Part shown: in pieces, positions 12,970 to 24,412 of the stretch
How the letters are laid out: each line of letters begins with the position of its first letter
Numbering within the stretch: position 1 is the first letter of the stretch
From: Pontederia crassipes
Lineage: Eukaryota > Streptophyta > Magnoliopsida > Commelinales > Pontederiaceae
Direction: 5' to 3'
Assembly: GCA_030549335.1 (NCBI GenBank)
Contig: CM060197.1
Coordinates: 22,270,501-22,334,500, forward strand
Length of the DNA: 64,000 nt
Position numbers and translations under genes: made by a program
Notes under the pieces: model-generated
Told to the model about the DNA's origin: nothing
Databases searched by the model: none
The model's input: only the letters and a program-made list of their open reading frames with translations

Positions 12970-13510
12970 CAGTAGGGTTGAGGCGGTGACATAGCATATT
13001 GAAATCGGTATCTCCCTCCCTTCTAATACTTATCCTTTTACATTTTATTACCTTTCTCTACATGTTGAAGTAAATTAGAGAAAGAGAAGGGGAAATTAGG
13101 GTTTTGGCATGTAGTGAGTTGATACTTCACTTTATTTTGATTTTAATTACATAACTTTCTAATTAGGATTTCTCTGAATCTCTTTCATCTCATTCACTCT
13201 AAATTTTTAGCTAATCATGGGGCAAAACTCATGTTCTTCATGAGCAAAATTAATCCTAGCCATGTTCAATTGGTTCCTGAACTTTAGCTACATAATTACA
13301 TACCTTCGGGGGTTCCAACAATTATGAAATTTATTCTGATTGATCTATGAGTCTACTTTCATTGAGCTTTGGAATCAAGTTAATATGATTTTTGTAGAGT
13401 AAGTTATGCTCTTATCTATAAGGTACTATCACTCTGTCCCCCGAAATTGCTACCCGAATTTGTAAATTATGTATTAAATTTAATATATTATGAAATTATT
13501 TGATAATTTA

Positions 13511-14053
13511 GGGTGTTATAGACATTGATGTTAGGCTTCTTATATATAATATTACTATAAGATTTTGTATGAGTGGATATGGACATATAACTTGAGACGG
13601 TTTGTTGTGTGATACTTATCCAATGATGTGGTAGTGGTCAACTATTTGACCTGCACTTCCATCCAAGTCACGAGAGTTGAAACAAAAATAGTGGGAGATA
13701 ATTAAGAATCTAGCCAAAGCCCATTAGACACTTCATGGATGAAATAAATAATTAGAAACTATATTATGGTTACTTGAATTAGGACATGTAATAGTAAATT
13801 AACTTACGACTACTTAATCTAATTACTCTTAATCAATATTAAATTCATCTAATAATTCAAACATGGATATAAGATCACAATTAACTTCAATTTCTTATCA
13901 ATATATAATTAATTAAATTTTAATTATTAATTAAGCTAATTGCATGGAGAGTGTAATATTACAATTCAATTAAACCTATATAAAAATAATGATCAACTTA
14001 CTTAATTTATAATTGGATTAGTTAACCCGTTTATGATTACCAAGATATTACAC
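13511..14053. repeat. Inverted relative of the 3532-4030 block
   Basis: Read on the minus strand from 14053, this block opens TGTAATATCTTGG and shares with 3532-4030 an interior passing through TTGTGATCTTAT and runs of TTAATTAAT. It has no reading frame. Its left edge lies next to the end of the long LTR-like block at 13521. The relation is judged by eye and is uncertain. Confidence 0.3.
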
Positions 14054-15039
14054 TTTAATCAAGATTACAGTGATGATGACTCGAATCAAGATAACGATGA
14101 TCAAGATGATGAAAATAAATCAAAATGCGAGCAAACGATTAAATCACGTAGTTATTTTAACAAACTATACAATTATGTATTTCCAACTTTATAAATTAAA
14201 TATATTTATCATCTCTTATTTTACTCATTTTATACATAATCCGGTTATTACTTCTGCCGCTTTTTGCATGAGAATTCTATCTAATTTAAATATATGTGCA
14301 TGTTAATTGACAATTTTGAATTAGTCTATAATTGTTTAACAACCTTTTGAAATTTGAATTTTAGGGGAAGAAAAAGTGGAAATGATGGGGAAGGGAGGAA
14401 GACCTTGAAGGAGGATGAAGAGACTGAAGGCGAATGACGAAAGGTGGGAGAAGAACTAGAGATCGGAAGACAAAGACTTTGGAAGGAATGAATGAAGACA
14501 ACTTTGATCATTTTACTCATGCTGATGTTTGGCTAGCTAAAAGCATTTGTTCCTCTGTGGTGTAATTGTGTAACTATTGTGATTTGATTCCCATTTTTCC
14601 ATCTTTTTATATACCGGCTTAATTATGTTGTACATTGAATTGTGAATGATTTTTATGCATTTTGAATTTCCATATGATCGACAAATGGATTCTACTTATT
14701 CTATCTTGTTTGAGAGAAAATATAGATTACATTTTGAATCATTAGCAATATTACTTTTTGATTATTCCTTTGAACTCTAAAGAGGTCGAGAGGTCCATTT
14801 GATCACATTGTGAGACGAGAGTCTGCAATGTTGGCACTTGTCTGAGAATGAATTTTCGTGCTAGGATTAGGAATCGTATTACATGGTCGAGAGATCAATT
14901 CTTATATGATCAGAATCGAGAGATAGATGATCATTGAATTCTATCAGCTTAGTCTCTATCATTCGTAGAGAGATAGAAGACAGTATATTGCATTCTATGT
15001 TAAGTATTGAGAGATCACTTATATCTCAACGGGAGTCAC
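14054..15039. other. Gene-free stretch, low-complexity and retroelement-like
   Basis: Positions 14066-14120 are a GATGAT/AAGATGA-rich run, and 14360-14490 is a strongly purine-rich GGA/GAA tract. From 14780 to 15030 the words GAGAGATC and GAGAGATAG recur, a style seen in the non-coding 3' parts of plant Ty3/gypsy elements. I see no gene. The block ends where the CACTA-type terminus begins. Confidence 0.35.
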
Positions 15040-15480
15040 ACTACAAGAAAATAAGGTATCTGTGATGGATAATTTCGTCACAACATAAGTGTATTCCGTC
15101 ACAGATACTCATCTGTGATAAACTTGTGACAATATGCATACGTCACTGATTTTTTACCCATAAATTTTATTGTGACGGAATGTTTTCGTCACAAAGATAA
15201 TTGTGACGGCTATGATCGTCACAAGATTAAAATATTTTTGTCACAAAAGTTTGATAAAGTAATTAATAAAATTAGTATTCCGTCACAAATGTGATAATTT
15301 TTTGACGGATTACTGACTATTAATTTGTGACGGATATATGTTGTGATAATTTTTATGACAGATTTGTGATGATTATTATGATCATTTGTGACGATTACGA
15401 TTGTGATAGACTTGTGACAAATTTCACGTCGACGTTTTGTGACAAAATTATGATGATTCGCTATTAATTATTTTGACGAA
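15040..15480. repeat. CACTA subterminal repeat array
   Basis: Within 440 bases there are more than a dozen copies of a GTGACG/CGTCAC core in both orientations, often as TTGTGACGG or TCGTCACAA. In studied CACTA elements such arrays bind the element's own TnpA-type protein and are needed for excision. Here the array is decayed but obvious. The function is inferred from the family. Confidence 0.65.
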
Positions 15481-15939
15481 GTTATGACGGAATTTTATGC
15501 AATTATTTAATATAATAAATTTACAAAATTTTTAGTGAATCAATAATTATGTGACAATTTGTTTTCTAAATATACTACTACACATAAATAATTATACAAT
15601 AAAAATAATACAATGCAAGATATTCATTTCTAAATATGCCAAAGATCATATAGTTCAAACATTTATAATTAAAATATTCAAAATATTGAATCCATTACAT
15701 AAAGTTTTGATTATTCAAATTTAAGAATGAAACTTTAAGCAAATTGTAGTCACACAACATAATCACTTTTTTCCTTGATGAATTGTGATCACCTCTCCAT
15801 GTAAAAAGTTGAAACATGTAATCAAATATATTCATAAAATATTAAAATCTAGTGATTTAAATAGAGAAATATTAAAATAACGAAGCATAATAAGATAGTG
15901 ATATATAAATAAGATGAATTACCTTACTGACGTTGAACA

Positions 15940-16500
15940 GATTCTCCATAAGGTGATTGACTACTTGCTTGAGTAATTTATAATATAAGTGCACGAACAC
16001 GTTCTTCCATTTCAGCATTCACTTTTTTAATGCGATCATCTAATTCTTGTTGCAATTCTTATCGTACTTCTCCTCGCACTTCATCTCTTATACGTTGCAT
16101 ATCATCCTCAGTAGCAACATTTGAAGAAGAGTCACCCATGTGCTTTGATACGCCATAACTTAAATTATTTACTAGTGATTGAGCATATTTTTCAGCACCA
16201 AATTCATATACTCTTTCTTTTATTGGAACTCCTACCGCATCAATCCACATAGCAGCATCAAATCCTGATTGAGAGCTAACATCTGAACCATATTTGGTGT
16301 TAAGAGATGCATTATAATCTTCCTGAATTCAGTACAAACATAATATGTTAGAAAAAGTAAAAGAATATATAAGGTGGATGAATAAATATTTTTTGTATAA
16401 AAACTTACACAAGCTTTTTTTTATATTCCATCAACATATTCACCAGTTTTTTCTTTGCCTCGACACTTATGACTTACATAGGAATGAAACCAATTCCTAG
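15940..16500 (-). pseudogene. Transposase_24 (Ptta/En/Spm)-like remnant, minus strand
   Basis: The minus strand encodes MWIDAVGVPIKERVYEFGAE at about 16250-16190, then further residues including MQRIRDEVRGEVR, and beyond a stop ELQQELDDRIKKVNAEMEER. The W-x-x-x-V-G-x-P-x-K-x-R-V-Y-x-F-G pattern followed by a charged coiled-coil tail is the C-terminal signature of plant Transposase_24 (Ptta/En/Spm) proteins. At least one in-frame stop interrupts it and no start is evident. It lies inside the probable CACTA element. Confidence 0.6.
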
Positions 16501-16971
16501 TCTAAGTTCCTAGTCTATTAACCAGTAACCAATTCATCACAATGGAGCTTTTTATTCATCTGAGTTCCTAGTCTATTAATTTCCTTTTATTTATTCCTCA
16601 ATATTTATAGTCGTGACAATTTGAGATATATTAGTTGAGAATTAATCTAAGTCAATCGGATTATGACACTTGTGATTTTTACTCGACATGTATACTTGCA
16701 GAAGTGTAAACTCTAGAGTATATTTTAATTTGAATGATATTTAATCGGTGTGAGAAATCACAATTTCTAAAGTCTGCATCATATATTAATGACACGAGGT
16801 TACTAATTTTTTTAGATATGGTTAATAGAGGTCGAGCTTTCGAATCATCTCGTTCTTCCAGGCGCTCACTCCCTATTAGTGAGTCATCTCGATCACAATG
16901 TGACACATTTATTGCATGTGTAGTTGATTTATACTCGACATGTAATTTATCATTATTTTTTTAGTTGTGTC

Positions 16972-17297
16972 AGATGCTCCATTGTCAATGGGGGACATAT
17001 CCAAATCATCACATAGCATGTGGTCCATTGGTGGGTCATCTCGATCGCACGACGGAGATCGACTATCACAGCAAGTTGTTTCCTATGTATTTCATATATC
17101 TTCTACATGCAACTATTTTAACTATTCTTTTATGAGATGCTCCATTCCCGACGGGCACATAGCCTAATCGTCACATTGCAAGCGATCCATTGGGGTCGTC
17201 TCCATCTCCTGACAGCGATTGACATGTCCCACTAGGTTATTTTCTATATATTTAATATATCTTCTACATGCTACTATTTTAACTATTTTTTATGGTG
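16972..17297 (+). repeat. 163-bp tandem duplication
   Basis: Two units, about 16972-17134 and 17135-17297, each open AGATGCTCCATT and close TTTTAACTATT before the next unit. A more diverged third relative lies just upstream (around 16740-16960, sharing TCATCTCGATCAC). The units are about 80 percent alike by eye. Each combines a GC-richer part and an AT-rich part, as exon plus intron repeats would. Confidence 0.6.
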
Positions 17298-17849
17298 ACA
17301 TTTTCTACGATGTCATCGAGACAGATAGATGGTTTTCCACATTTTAGCATCCACTCAATAAGACCACACGATGGCGACCAATATATTACGCTAGGTAATA
17401 TATTTATCATTATTTAATTTATATTTTCCATGTAATTGCATTAATCATTTCTCATTTTAATGGTGTCAATTGCTACGCCGGACCTTCTCAATCTACCCCT
17501 GCTGCAACGGATGATGATTTCTTTTCGACTGAAGAAGAGGAATTTCAAGATAATCGGGATGTCACCATTAATAATATTGCTTAGTTGTAAGTTAAATAAG
17601 TTTTATAAATTTTATTATAGTTTTATTGTTAATTAGAAAATTAATTCTTCTTTGTAAATTACAAGATTACTTTCATACTAGCTTCTATCGTACAGCATGA
17701 CAGTGCCCTTGTCTTTGCCACTTGCTGAAAAGGTGCAAATCATGGAAAGATGTCCCAACGGATGACATATTTTGAGTCTTTACCTTATGATAATTTTTAT
17801 GTGTCAGATAATTTATTTTATATTATTTTTTTAATTACTAAGTTTCATA

Positions 17850-18900
17850 ATATTTTTTAGGAAGCAAATTAGTTTCATCCTAAACTTAGTTTGCGGATGA
17901 TACGGAGATACTTTGAGGAGGTGACTGTGAAACGCCCTTAATATCATTTGTATAACTTTCGCAAGGTCATCACGTCCGTCGGCCTCAGTGAGTAGGCCCT
18001 TTGTTTGGGAGTCCCTTTGTAGGAAATGATAAGTAAGTTCACATTTGAATTATTTTTACTTAATTTATAATATTACAAAGTCTAAATGTTTGATGTTGAT
18101 CCAGGATGGATGAAGAATTATAGAGAAAGTCTGGCAAAGCAAAAGTTAATAGACTTTCGAAATTCGAAGCTCACATTCATACAGGTGGGGCGATCCAATT
18201 TGACAAGCATCGTTGGCGCATGATAATGTATATACAAAAATAATAATCAAACTTTTATCTTATACTTACTTATTTTGAAAAATTTGAAACCTTGTTGCTG
18301 GAGGAGAAAGAAAATAGTCATGTCGATTTTTTGCACGGTCTACGAGATCGCACATAAGAGCAGGAAGATCAACAACTTGGTCACATCCACTACTCATAGA
18401 GTTTTGGTAAGTCTCATCACATGTTCATTTGATTGTTTGCATTAGTGTAAATGATTTCTCAAATTTGCAAAGTTTAAACTTTTTTGGATGCATATAATGA
18501 AAAGATGGCTGAGAAGTATAGAGAAGATCCTAGTACTTAGCCACAAGTAACGTATCTTGAAAACTATTTATATTTTTAATGTTATATAACAATTTATTTG
18601 GATAGATAATTTATCTATTTTGCAATGAATGCTGCTACTTGGGAGGAAGTGGCCGATATGACAAGAGGAGGATACTTGAGGGGCCTAGAAATAGTCTCTT
18701 AGGTTTTTAAGAAGAGTCGATGACATGTAGGCAGTTTACTCTGAGTTCATCTCCTACACTTGAGTTGACACTAGATAACATCACGGACTCATTTCGAAGA
18801 AGCTTTCTTAGCATCTATCTCTAGTGTTGCAGACTATTCAGGTCATCATCCAATTGCAGACCCAAATCTCATGAGGCCAAAGATTGAGTACGCCATTATC
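17850..18900 (+). pseudogene. Transposase_24-like remnant, plus strand
   Basis: Scattered in-frame stretches on the plus strand follow the Transposase_24 order. They are WMKNYRESLAKQK at about 18109, FEAHIHTGGAIQFDKHRW at about 18160 (the family's histidine/threonine/glycine motif), IAHKSRKINNLV at about 18345 (its T-H-x-R/K-K motif), and ATWEEVADMTRGGYLRGLE at about 18633 (its W-x-x-V-x-G motif). AT-rich gaps between them may be old introns. It is degenerate and cannot code. A second remnant of the same domain lies on the other strand 1.5 kb away. Confidence 0.5.
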
Positions 18901-19139
18901 GAATGTCAGGAATGACATCGATGATGATAACAATCTAGGTTAGAAACTTTTTATAACATTTTTATAAATATTGTAGTGATAATGGTTTGTTGTATTATTA
19001 ACATTTTTATTATGTCATTAGTTTTTAATATGCACTATTCTTTACTTTCTATTGTGATGAATGTGTAGAATGCATTGTATAGATGCATTGTAAATTGTAT
19101 GGGAAGGGAAGGAAAGAGTAGAGGTGTAATTGGGGCAAA

Positions 19140-19751
19140 ACGTATCGTAATTAGAAGCATATTAGTGACACATTAGCATCGCAATTAGCACCTCCTTAGT
19201 ATCACAATGGAGATGCCATATCAGTTGGGTATGATATGAAATCAGTGCTACAATAGTGTCGATATAGCGTCACAACTTAGCTCCACTTGCATGCCTACAT
19301 AGTGTCTCCCTTTAGCATTGCGTTGGAGTCAATTTAGTGCCATAGACGGCAACAAGAAAATGATGATAAGGATAGCATTCGCATCACATTGGCGTCAACA
19401 TAGCGTCATCGTTTAACGTCATATTAGTGTCAATAGGATGTCGCGCTTATTAGAACCATGTTGGCGTTTGCATAGCGACATTAATGACCTTTTTCGCAAC
19501 ATGACTTATGGTGTCATCATAGTGTCTCTCTAGCGTCAAAACTGCACTAATAGCATCGTCTTTCATGTTGGTGCCAAGGCGACGCAATCAGCTACGAGAC
19601 ATCAATGTCTCATTGATGTTGCATAATGGAGATGCTAACGTGTGGTTATTTTTTTATCCACAATTCTGCTCCGTTTTAGAGTCACATACTGGAGATGCTA
19701 ACGTGTGGTTATTTGCAATTTGTAACATGGACCGAGTCACATACTGTAGTG
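19140..19751. repeat. Array of TAGCGTCA/TAGTGTC words, probable right subterminal region
   Basis: TAGTGTC, TAGCGTCA, TTGGCGTCA and close variants occur every 15-40 bases for 600 bases. The segment ends with a 62-bp period direct repeat of GGAGATGCTAACGTGTGG (19629 and 19691). The cores match those of the left subterminal array of the CACTA-type element, so both may belong to one element. Confidence 0.5.
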
Positions 19752-19799
19752 TCCTAATTTGAAATTTTGAAGACACATCTTAGTTGAAGAATACAAGAT

Positions 19800-20692
19800 T
19801 TTGTCATGGCACCATAAGCTTGTTTTAAAGCAAGCCAATCTCAATTCAACTAGAAGGCAAAGGATTTCCTCAGAAAGTGAGGCAAATGGTGTCATTCAAC
19901 AAAGGAGGAATCTGGGAAGGGGCAATATGGGGTTAGGTAAAGGAGGAGTCATAGATTGTTATGATTGGCCAAAGTTGGGTAGCCAACAATAGATGGTTTG
20001 TGGGAGTATGTTTTTGGGAAATAAAATGTTGTGCTTCTTTCAATGAAGATAGAGGAGTAAGTTGAGATTGTGCTTCTAAAGGAATTGCAATAAAAGAAAA
20101 CATAAGAGGATGAGATGATGTAGCCATGACAATATTATATAGCTCTAATACAACAAAATTGTAGAAGTTTCTTAATATTGAATTGCTTCATTCTTATCGA
20201 ATGAATGCATATGTTTACATACACAATACATTTATAAATATACATGTAGTAAGGATTGAAAAAATGAGAATACATTTTGCATCATGGGACTGTGACGTTG
20301 CGATAACATATATCGATCCACATCGTAAGTGGACTAATTTTTTTCAATATTTTCATCGTCTTCAAAAACTAAGGTGAATGCATTAGAGTTGAACTTAGTT
20401 AATGAACTTATGTGGGTGCCATAGTATTTGATTGGAATATAGTACTTTCTATTCTATAAGTACACCTTGTCTCAGCATTATTTTACACTACTCCTTATAT
20501 GTTTCCCCTTTTTCATACTTTTCCTTTGTAAGTATGTAGATTGTTTTACTTCTCAATACAAGTGTCAATCAAGCTCCCAGAAGCGAAGCGTAAGCCTAAA
20601 AAAGAAGGAAAAAGATAAGATCTCAAATAGAAAAGTTAAACAAAATACTTTTGTATTGATCTTATTTGGTTCAAGGATAAAGCATTACAACA
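19800..20692 (-). mobile_element. Old LTR-retrotransposon start, minus strand, fossil
   Basis: Read on the minus strand: a candidate LTR of about 530 bases (20692 down to 20162, TGTTGTAATG...TTCTACA), a primer-binding-like tract TTGTATTAGAGC resembling the common plant TGGTATCAGAGC, then the start of a short gag-like frame at 20127. The second LTR is not seen. Likely an old copia-type remnant, broken. The LTR edges are tentative. Confidence 0.35.
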
Positions 20693-20699
20693 TTACTTA

Positions 20700-23600
20700 A
20701 AAAAACCTGCATCACTCCAATTTCTTATAGTTTGGGGTTGGTTCTGTCAACTCGGTCCATGTTGGTCATAGACTCGGCCCAAGTTCTAAGTTAAAATAGG
20801 AAAATGTCATCCAACGACCGTGACGACCTCGCTCAAATTTTTATGCAGCCCAAAAGTAAGAACATGTATTATTTAGGTGTTCAGTGTTTTGCTGAGATGA
20901 CCCAGTGGCATGGGCCACATACCCGGTCTAGGTTTGATAAGAAGTGAATGTTAACAGTTTTCAGTGACGACCTGACTCGAGTTCATCATGATCTAATCCA
21001 AGTTCTTAACTACTCGACCTAGGTTTAAGGCAACTCGAGCTGAGTTTTAGTGCTAGATTATATATTTTATTCTATTGATTATTTCTATGGATAAATGATA
21101 ATTTGAATGTCAACAAGATTGATAAAAGTTAATACGGTAATTACATATTATCATGTTTAATGAATTTATTCATTATATGTTCACTTGTTGGGTCAATAAA
21201 AATCACTTGGTTAAAGAAAATCAACTAATCAAAGAAAACTCACTAATTAAAGAAAACCCACATGTGAAAAGTATATGATAAAGGGAGGACAATTGCATTT
21301 AATAAAAGTGCATGAAAAAGTAAAGTTGCATGTGATAAAGAATAGAAAGAATAGAAACAATTATTAAGAATGAAAAGAATAGTAAAAATGGTAAATTATA
21401 GAAACAAATGTTATATATTCATGTTTCTTATTCATTCTCATCATGATTATTATTTTAAAAGTTAAATTCTTTTATTAAGAAATCATGATTATTATCTTGT
21501 GTATAGAGTGTTGCTCATAAAAAAAATTCTTTGTGTTTGAACTCCACAAGTAATAGAACTGACAAATAATGCTAGAGAAGTGTGCGACGATAATATTCAT
21601 ATTGATGCAAAAATGCAAAAATTCTTATTGTTATTTGACGTAAAGTTATTGAAAAATTATTTTTTTGAAAACTAAGAGAAAAATAAAAAAATAGAAAATG
21701 AAATTTGCTTAAAGTTATTTTGCTTATGCACTTTATGTAGGAAATTAGTATTTGTTATTTGGTAAAATTAAATTGACCGACCAAAGTAAGAAAAAGAAAG
21801 AAATTGTAGATAAGACGTGTAAAAATAAATCCAACCACTAAGTGACAAAGAGGGTAAAATTTCGTTAGAATCTCCAATAGGTATTTAAAAAATGTGATCA
21901 TCATGCTACTGTGGGGACTCATGAAGAATAGCTGATGTTGCACCGTCTATGGGCAAATATTTAAAAATGGTTGTCTTCATCTTTCTGTTTTGGCCAAAAA
22001 AATGCTGCATGAAAAATAATATTTAGACTATGTTTGACATTATTAGTAGTTTGATAAGAGAATAATGGTTTGATAGTGAATTGCAGTTTAATCGGTAAAT
22101 AGTGGATAATAATTAACGGTTAAAAATTTTAACAAATACGTGATTGATAAATTTAATGCTAAAATTAATTAATAAATATAAAATAATATAATTAGACATA
22201 TGATAAACTATTTAATTCAAATACTATATAAACTCTATTATAATATAATAAATAATTATGTATATATCAATTAAATAAAATAAAATCTCATAATTAAATT
22301 TAAAATATATATAATTTTATATTGACAATCAATTATATATAGTGCACACATGATATACAAATATTAATTATTAAATTCATTTGTTATTCATTTTAATATA
22401 AAAATAATTTATAATTAATTAAGTATGAATATAAAAAGAAATATAGTTAATGATGACAAATAAAAATGAGAAAATAATAAAATAAATTGAGAAAGAAATA
22501 ATGTATTTGAATAAGGATAGAATAGGAAAAAAATATAAACCTTTAACCTCTAATTGCTAAATATTAGTAAAAATAATTTTCAATATTTTCGTATCAAATA
22601 CTAAACACTACTTATTTTTATCATTTATAAAAAAATTGCGTGAATAACTAAAACACTTAAAAAATAGAGCTTTAATCAATAATAAAAAAGTCGTACGGGT
22701 CCATGGTTCCATGACAAGCTAAAAACTGTTTTATTTGTCTTTTTTTTGGGCAACAATCTTTGTTAGGTATCAGTAATTAATTGTTTTTATTTTTATTTCT
22801 AAAAAAGGGTTTCTCGATATCAATCTTGCCTGTTAGTCGTTCTTTTTTTTTTCCTTGTTTGCTAATTAATTTGTATTTTTAATATTATTATGTTGCGCAG
22901 TCAAATAATAAATTAGCCTTTTTTTTCTTAAAAGTTCATTTTTCAATTACAATAGAAGGATTAGATTATCTCAGTTCCCATTAAAAGGAAAATCTTTTCG
23001 AAAAAGAAGAAAAATGTTTTAACGCATTTAGATCAGATAAGTTTTTAGACATCATAATTAATATTAAAAAAAGAAAATGAAATTAAATAATCAAATTTTG
23101 AATTGCATATTACTCGCCTTCTCAAATATGGTTTACAAACATCTTGTCTTGGAAATAAAAAAAAATAAGGATCTTGCTCACATGTAAACCATTTTACATT
23201 TCGTGCAAGCAAATCACATTCACCAACTCTTTGTCTTTTGTCCAGAAGTATCAAAGAAAAGAAATTGGAAGTTATAGTTGTCCCACAATGTAATGCATTG
23301 AGTCATAAACCTTGGTTGTATTTGAATACAAGCATTTGAATATTTATTATTTATAGAACTCCTCGATTAGATAGAAAAAAAATTAAACTTAATATTTGAA
23401 TGAATAATATAACGATAAAGAATTTAAAAATTAATTTGATAGATAAATTTTAGTGAATTTTGAATAAAAAAGTAAGAATTTAAAATATATAAAATTATAA
23501 TAAATAAAAATATTATACATATTTTATTTATTTAAAATAATAATTATTAAACTATTAAAAATATTATCCATAATTACTAATTTAGAATTTTATTAAAAAA

Positions 23601-24380
23601 TAAGTTGTGTGGCAAGATATTAATATTAATTTTGATTAATTTTTTATATGTTATTAATATTATAGTTACGTAAATAATATCTTGATTCAAATATAATATA
23701 AATTAGATTATTTATAATTTTCTAAAAGTAATTAAAAATTTTAATTAATAAAATTATAGTATAAGAAATATAATATTTTACATTAATTTTATTTAATTAA
23801 TATTTATTTAATTATAATAAATAATTAATAAAATACTTATATATTATTAGATGTAAATAAATTTATTTACAAGTTTTTTTGTAATGTATTAATAAATAAA
23901 TAAATAAATAACTATATATATTAATAAATTAATTGGTAGTAAGTCTACCTACTTTTAAGCCTATACTTATAAAAGCAAAAAAAAAAGTAGAACTCGATTA
24001 ACTAGTTCTAGCCCAACTTCGCCCATTCTCATGTTGCACACAGAAAAATAATTAATTGAACAAGTTAAATTAAATTTTAAAGAATAATAAATAGGTAAAG
24101 TTTCATTTTAGAATTACTACTAATTCTGGAGAAAAAAAAAATGATTCATCTGTGTAATCCTAGTTCTATATGTCTATTTTCCTCTATCTTCATATAAATA
24201 AAAATATAAAAAAAAATTTAAATAAATTTTTAACGCACTTCATGAGGCACAATAAGATCCGAGCGTTTAAAGTCGGCTCAGCAGCCGCCCAACAAAATCC
24301 AAAACTAAAATCTCCTGGACAAAGATTTTGTTAATAGATCTCCCAGATTCCTAGCAGCCTTCCCGAGGTCGAGCAGCGAA
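20700..24380. other. AT-rich intergenic spacer upstream of MINE1
   Basis: No gene is visible. Positions 22020-22700 and 23310-23950 are extremely AT-rich, with many TTAATTAA and AATAATA words, and could hide MITEs (one candidate opens ACTATGTTTGACATTAT near 22028 and closes ATCAAATACTAAACA near 22610). The last 150 bases before the MINE1 start turn GC-richer and end in a (GA)n run, as expected for a promoter and 5' UTR. Confidence 0.5.
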
Positions 24381-24412
24381 CAGAGAGAGAGAGAGAGGAC
24401 TGCGCGCTCTTA
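24379..24412 (+). promoter_or_regulatory. (GA)n-rich 5' leader of MINE1
   Basis: A run of eight GA units (about 24381-24397) followed by GCGCGCTC lies just before the first ATG. GA/CT tracts near transcription starts are common in plant core promoters and 5' UTRs. No clear TATA box could be fixed. Two in-frame ATGs (24413 and 24419) follow; the first is taken. Confidence 0.4.

Larger units (their letters stand above)
5116..13521. mobile_element. Old LTR-like block (Ty3/gypsy-type ends), split by a copia fossil
   Basis: The left edge reads TGTCACGACCCC and the right edge GGGTGTTATA. Edges of this kind are common for long plant Ty3/gypsy LTRs. The piece 5116-5482 precedes the Ty1/copia fossil and 10606-13521 follows it. 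The interior is AT-rich and non-coding, with three imperfect repeats of a TCTAGAGGTGGCTC motif near 10819, 10932 and 11047, and an (AT)n run at about 12933-12966. The flanking five bases (CTCGA left, GACAT right) do not match, so a clean solo LTR is not proven. Age: old, to judge from decay. Broken; I treat it as a fossil. Confidence 0.35.
15040..19751. mobile_element. Probable CACTA (En/Spm-like) DNA transposon, decayed
   Basis: The left end reads CACTACAAGAAAATAAGG, the classic CACTA terminus. It is followed to about 15480 by a dense subterminal array of TTGTGACGG and CGTCACAA words in both orientations. A candidate right end is CTGTAGTG at 19744-19751, preceded from 19140 by a similar array of TAGCGTCACA, TAGTGTC and GGCGTCA words. 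The 3-bp flanks are TCA (left) and TCC (right), a near match to the 3-bp duplication CACTA elements make. The interior carries Transposase_24-like remnants on both strands. The left end is well supported; the right end is weaker because only about eight terminal bases match. Confidence 0.6.

Noticed and set aside
14070-14306. 78-codon frame
   Set aside because: It begins in a GATGAT low-complexity run and has no family likeness.
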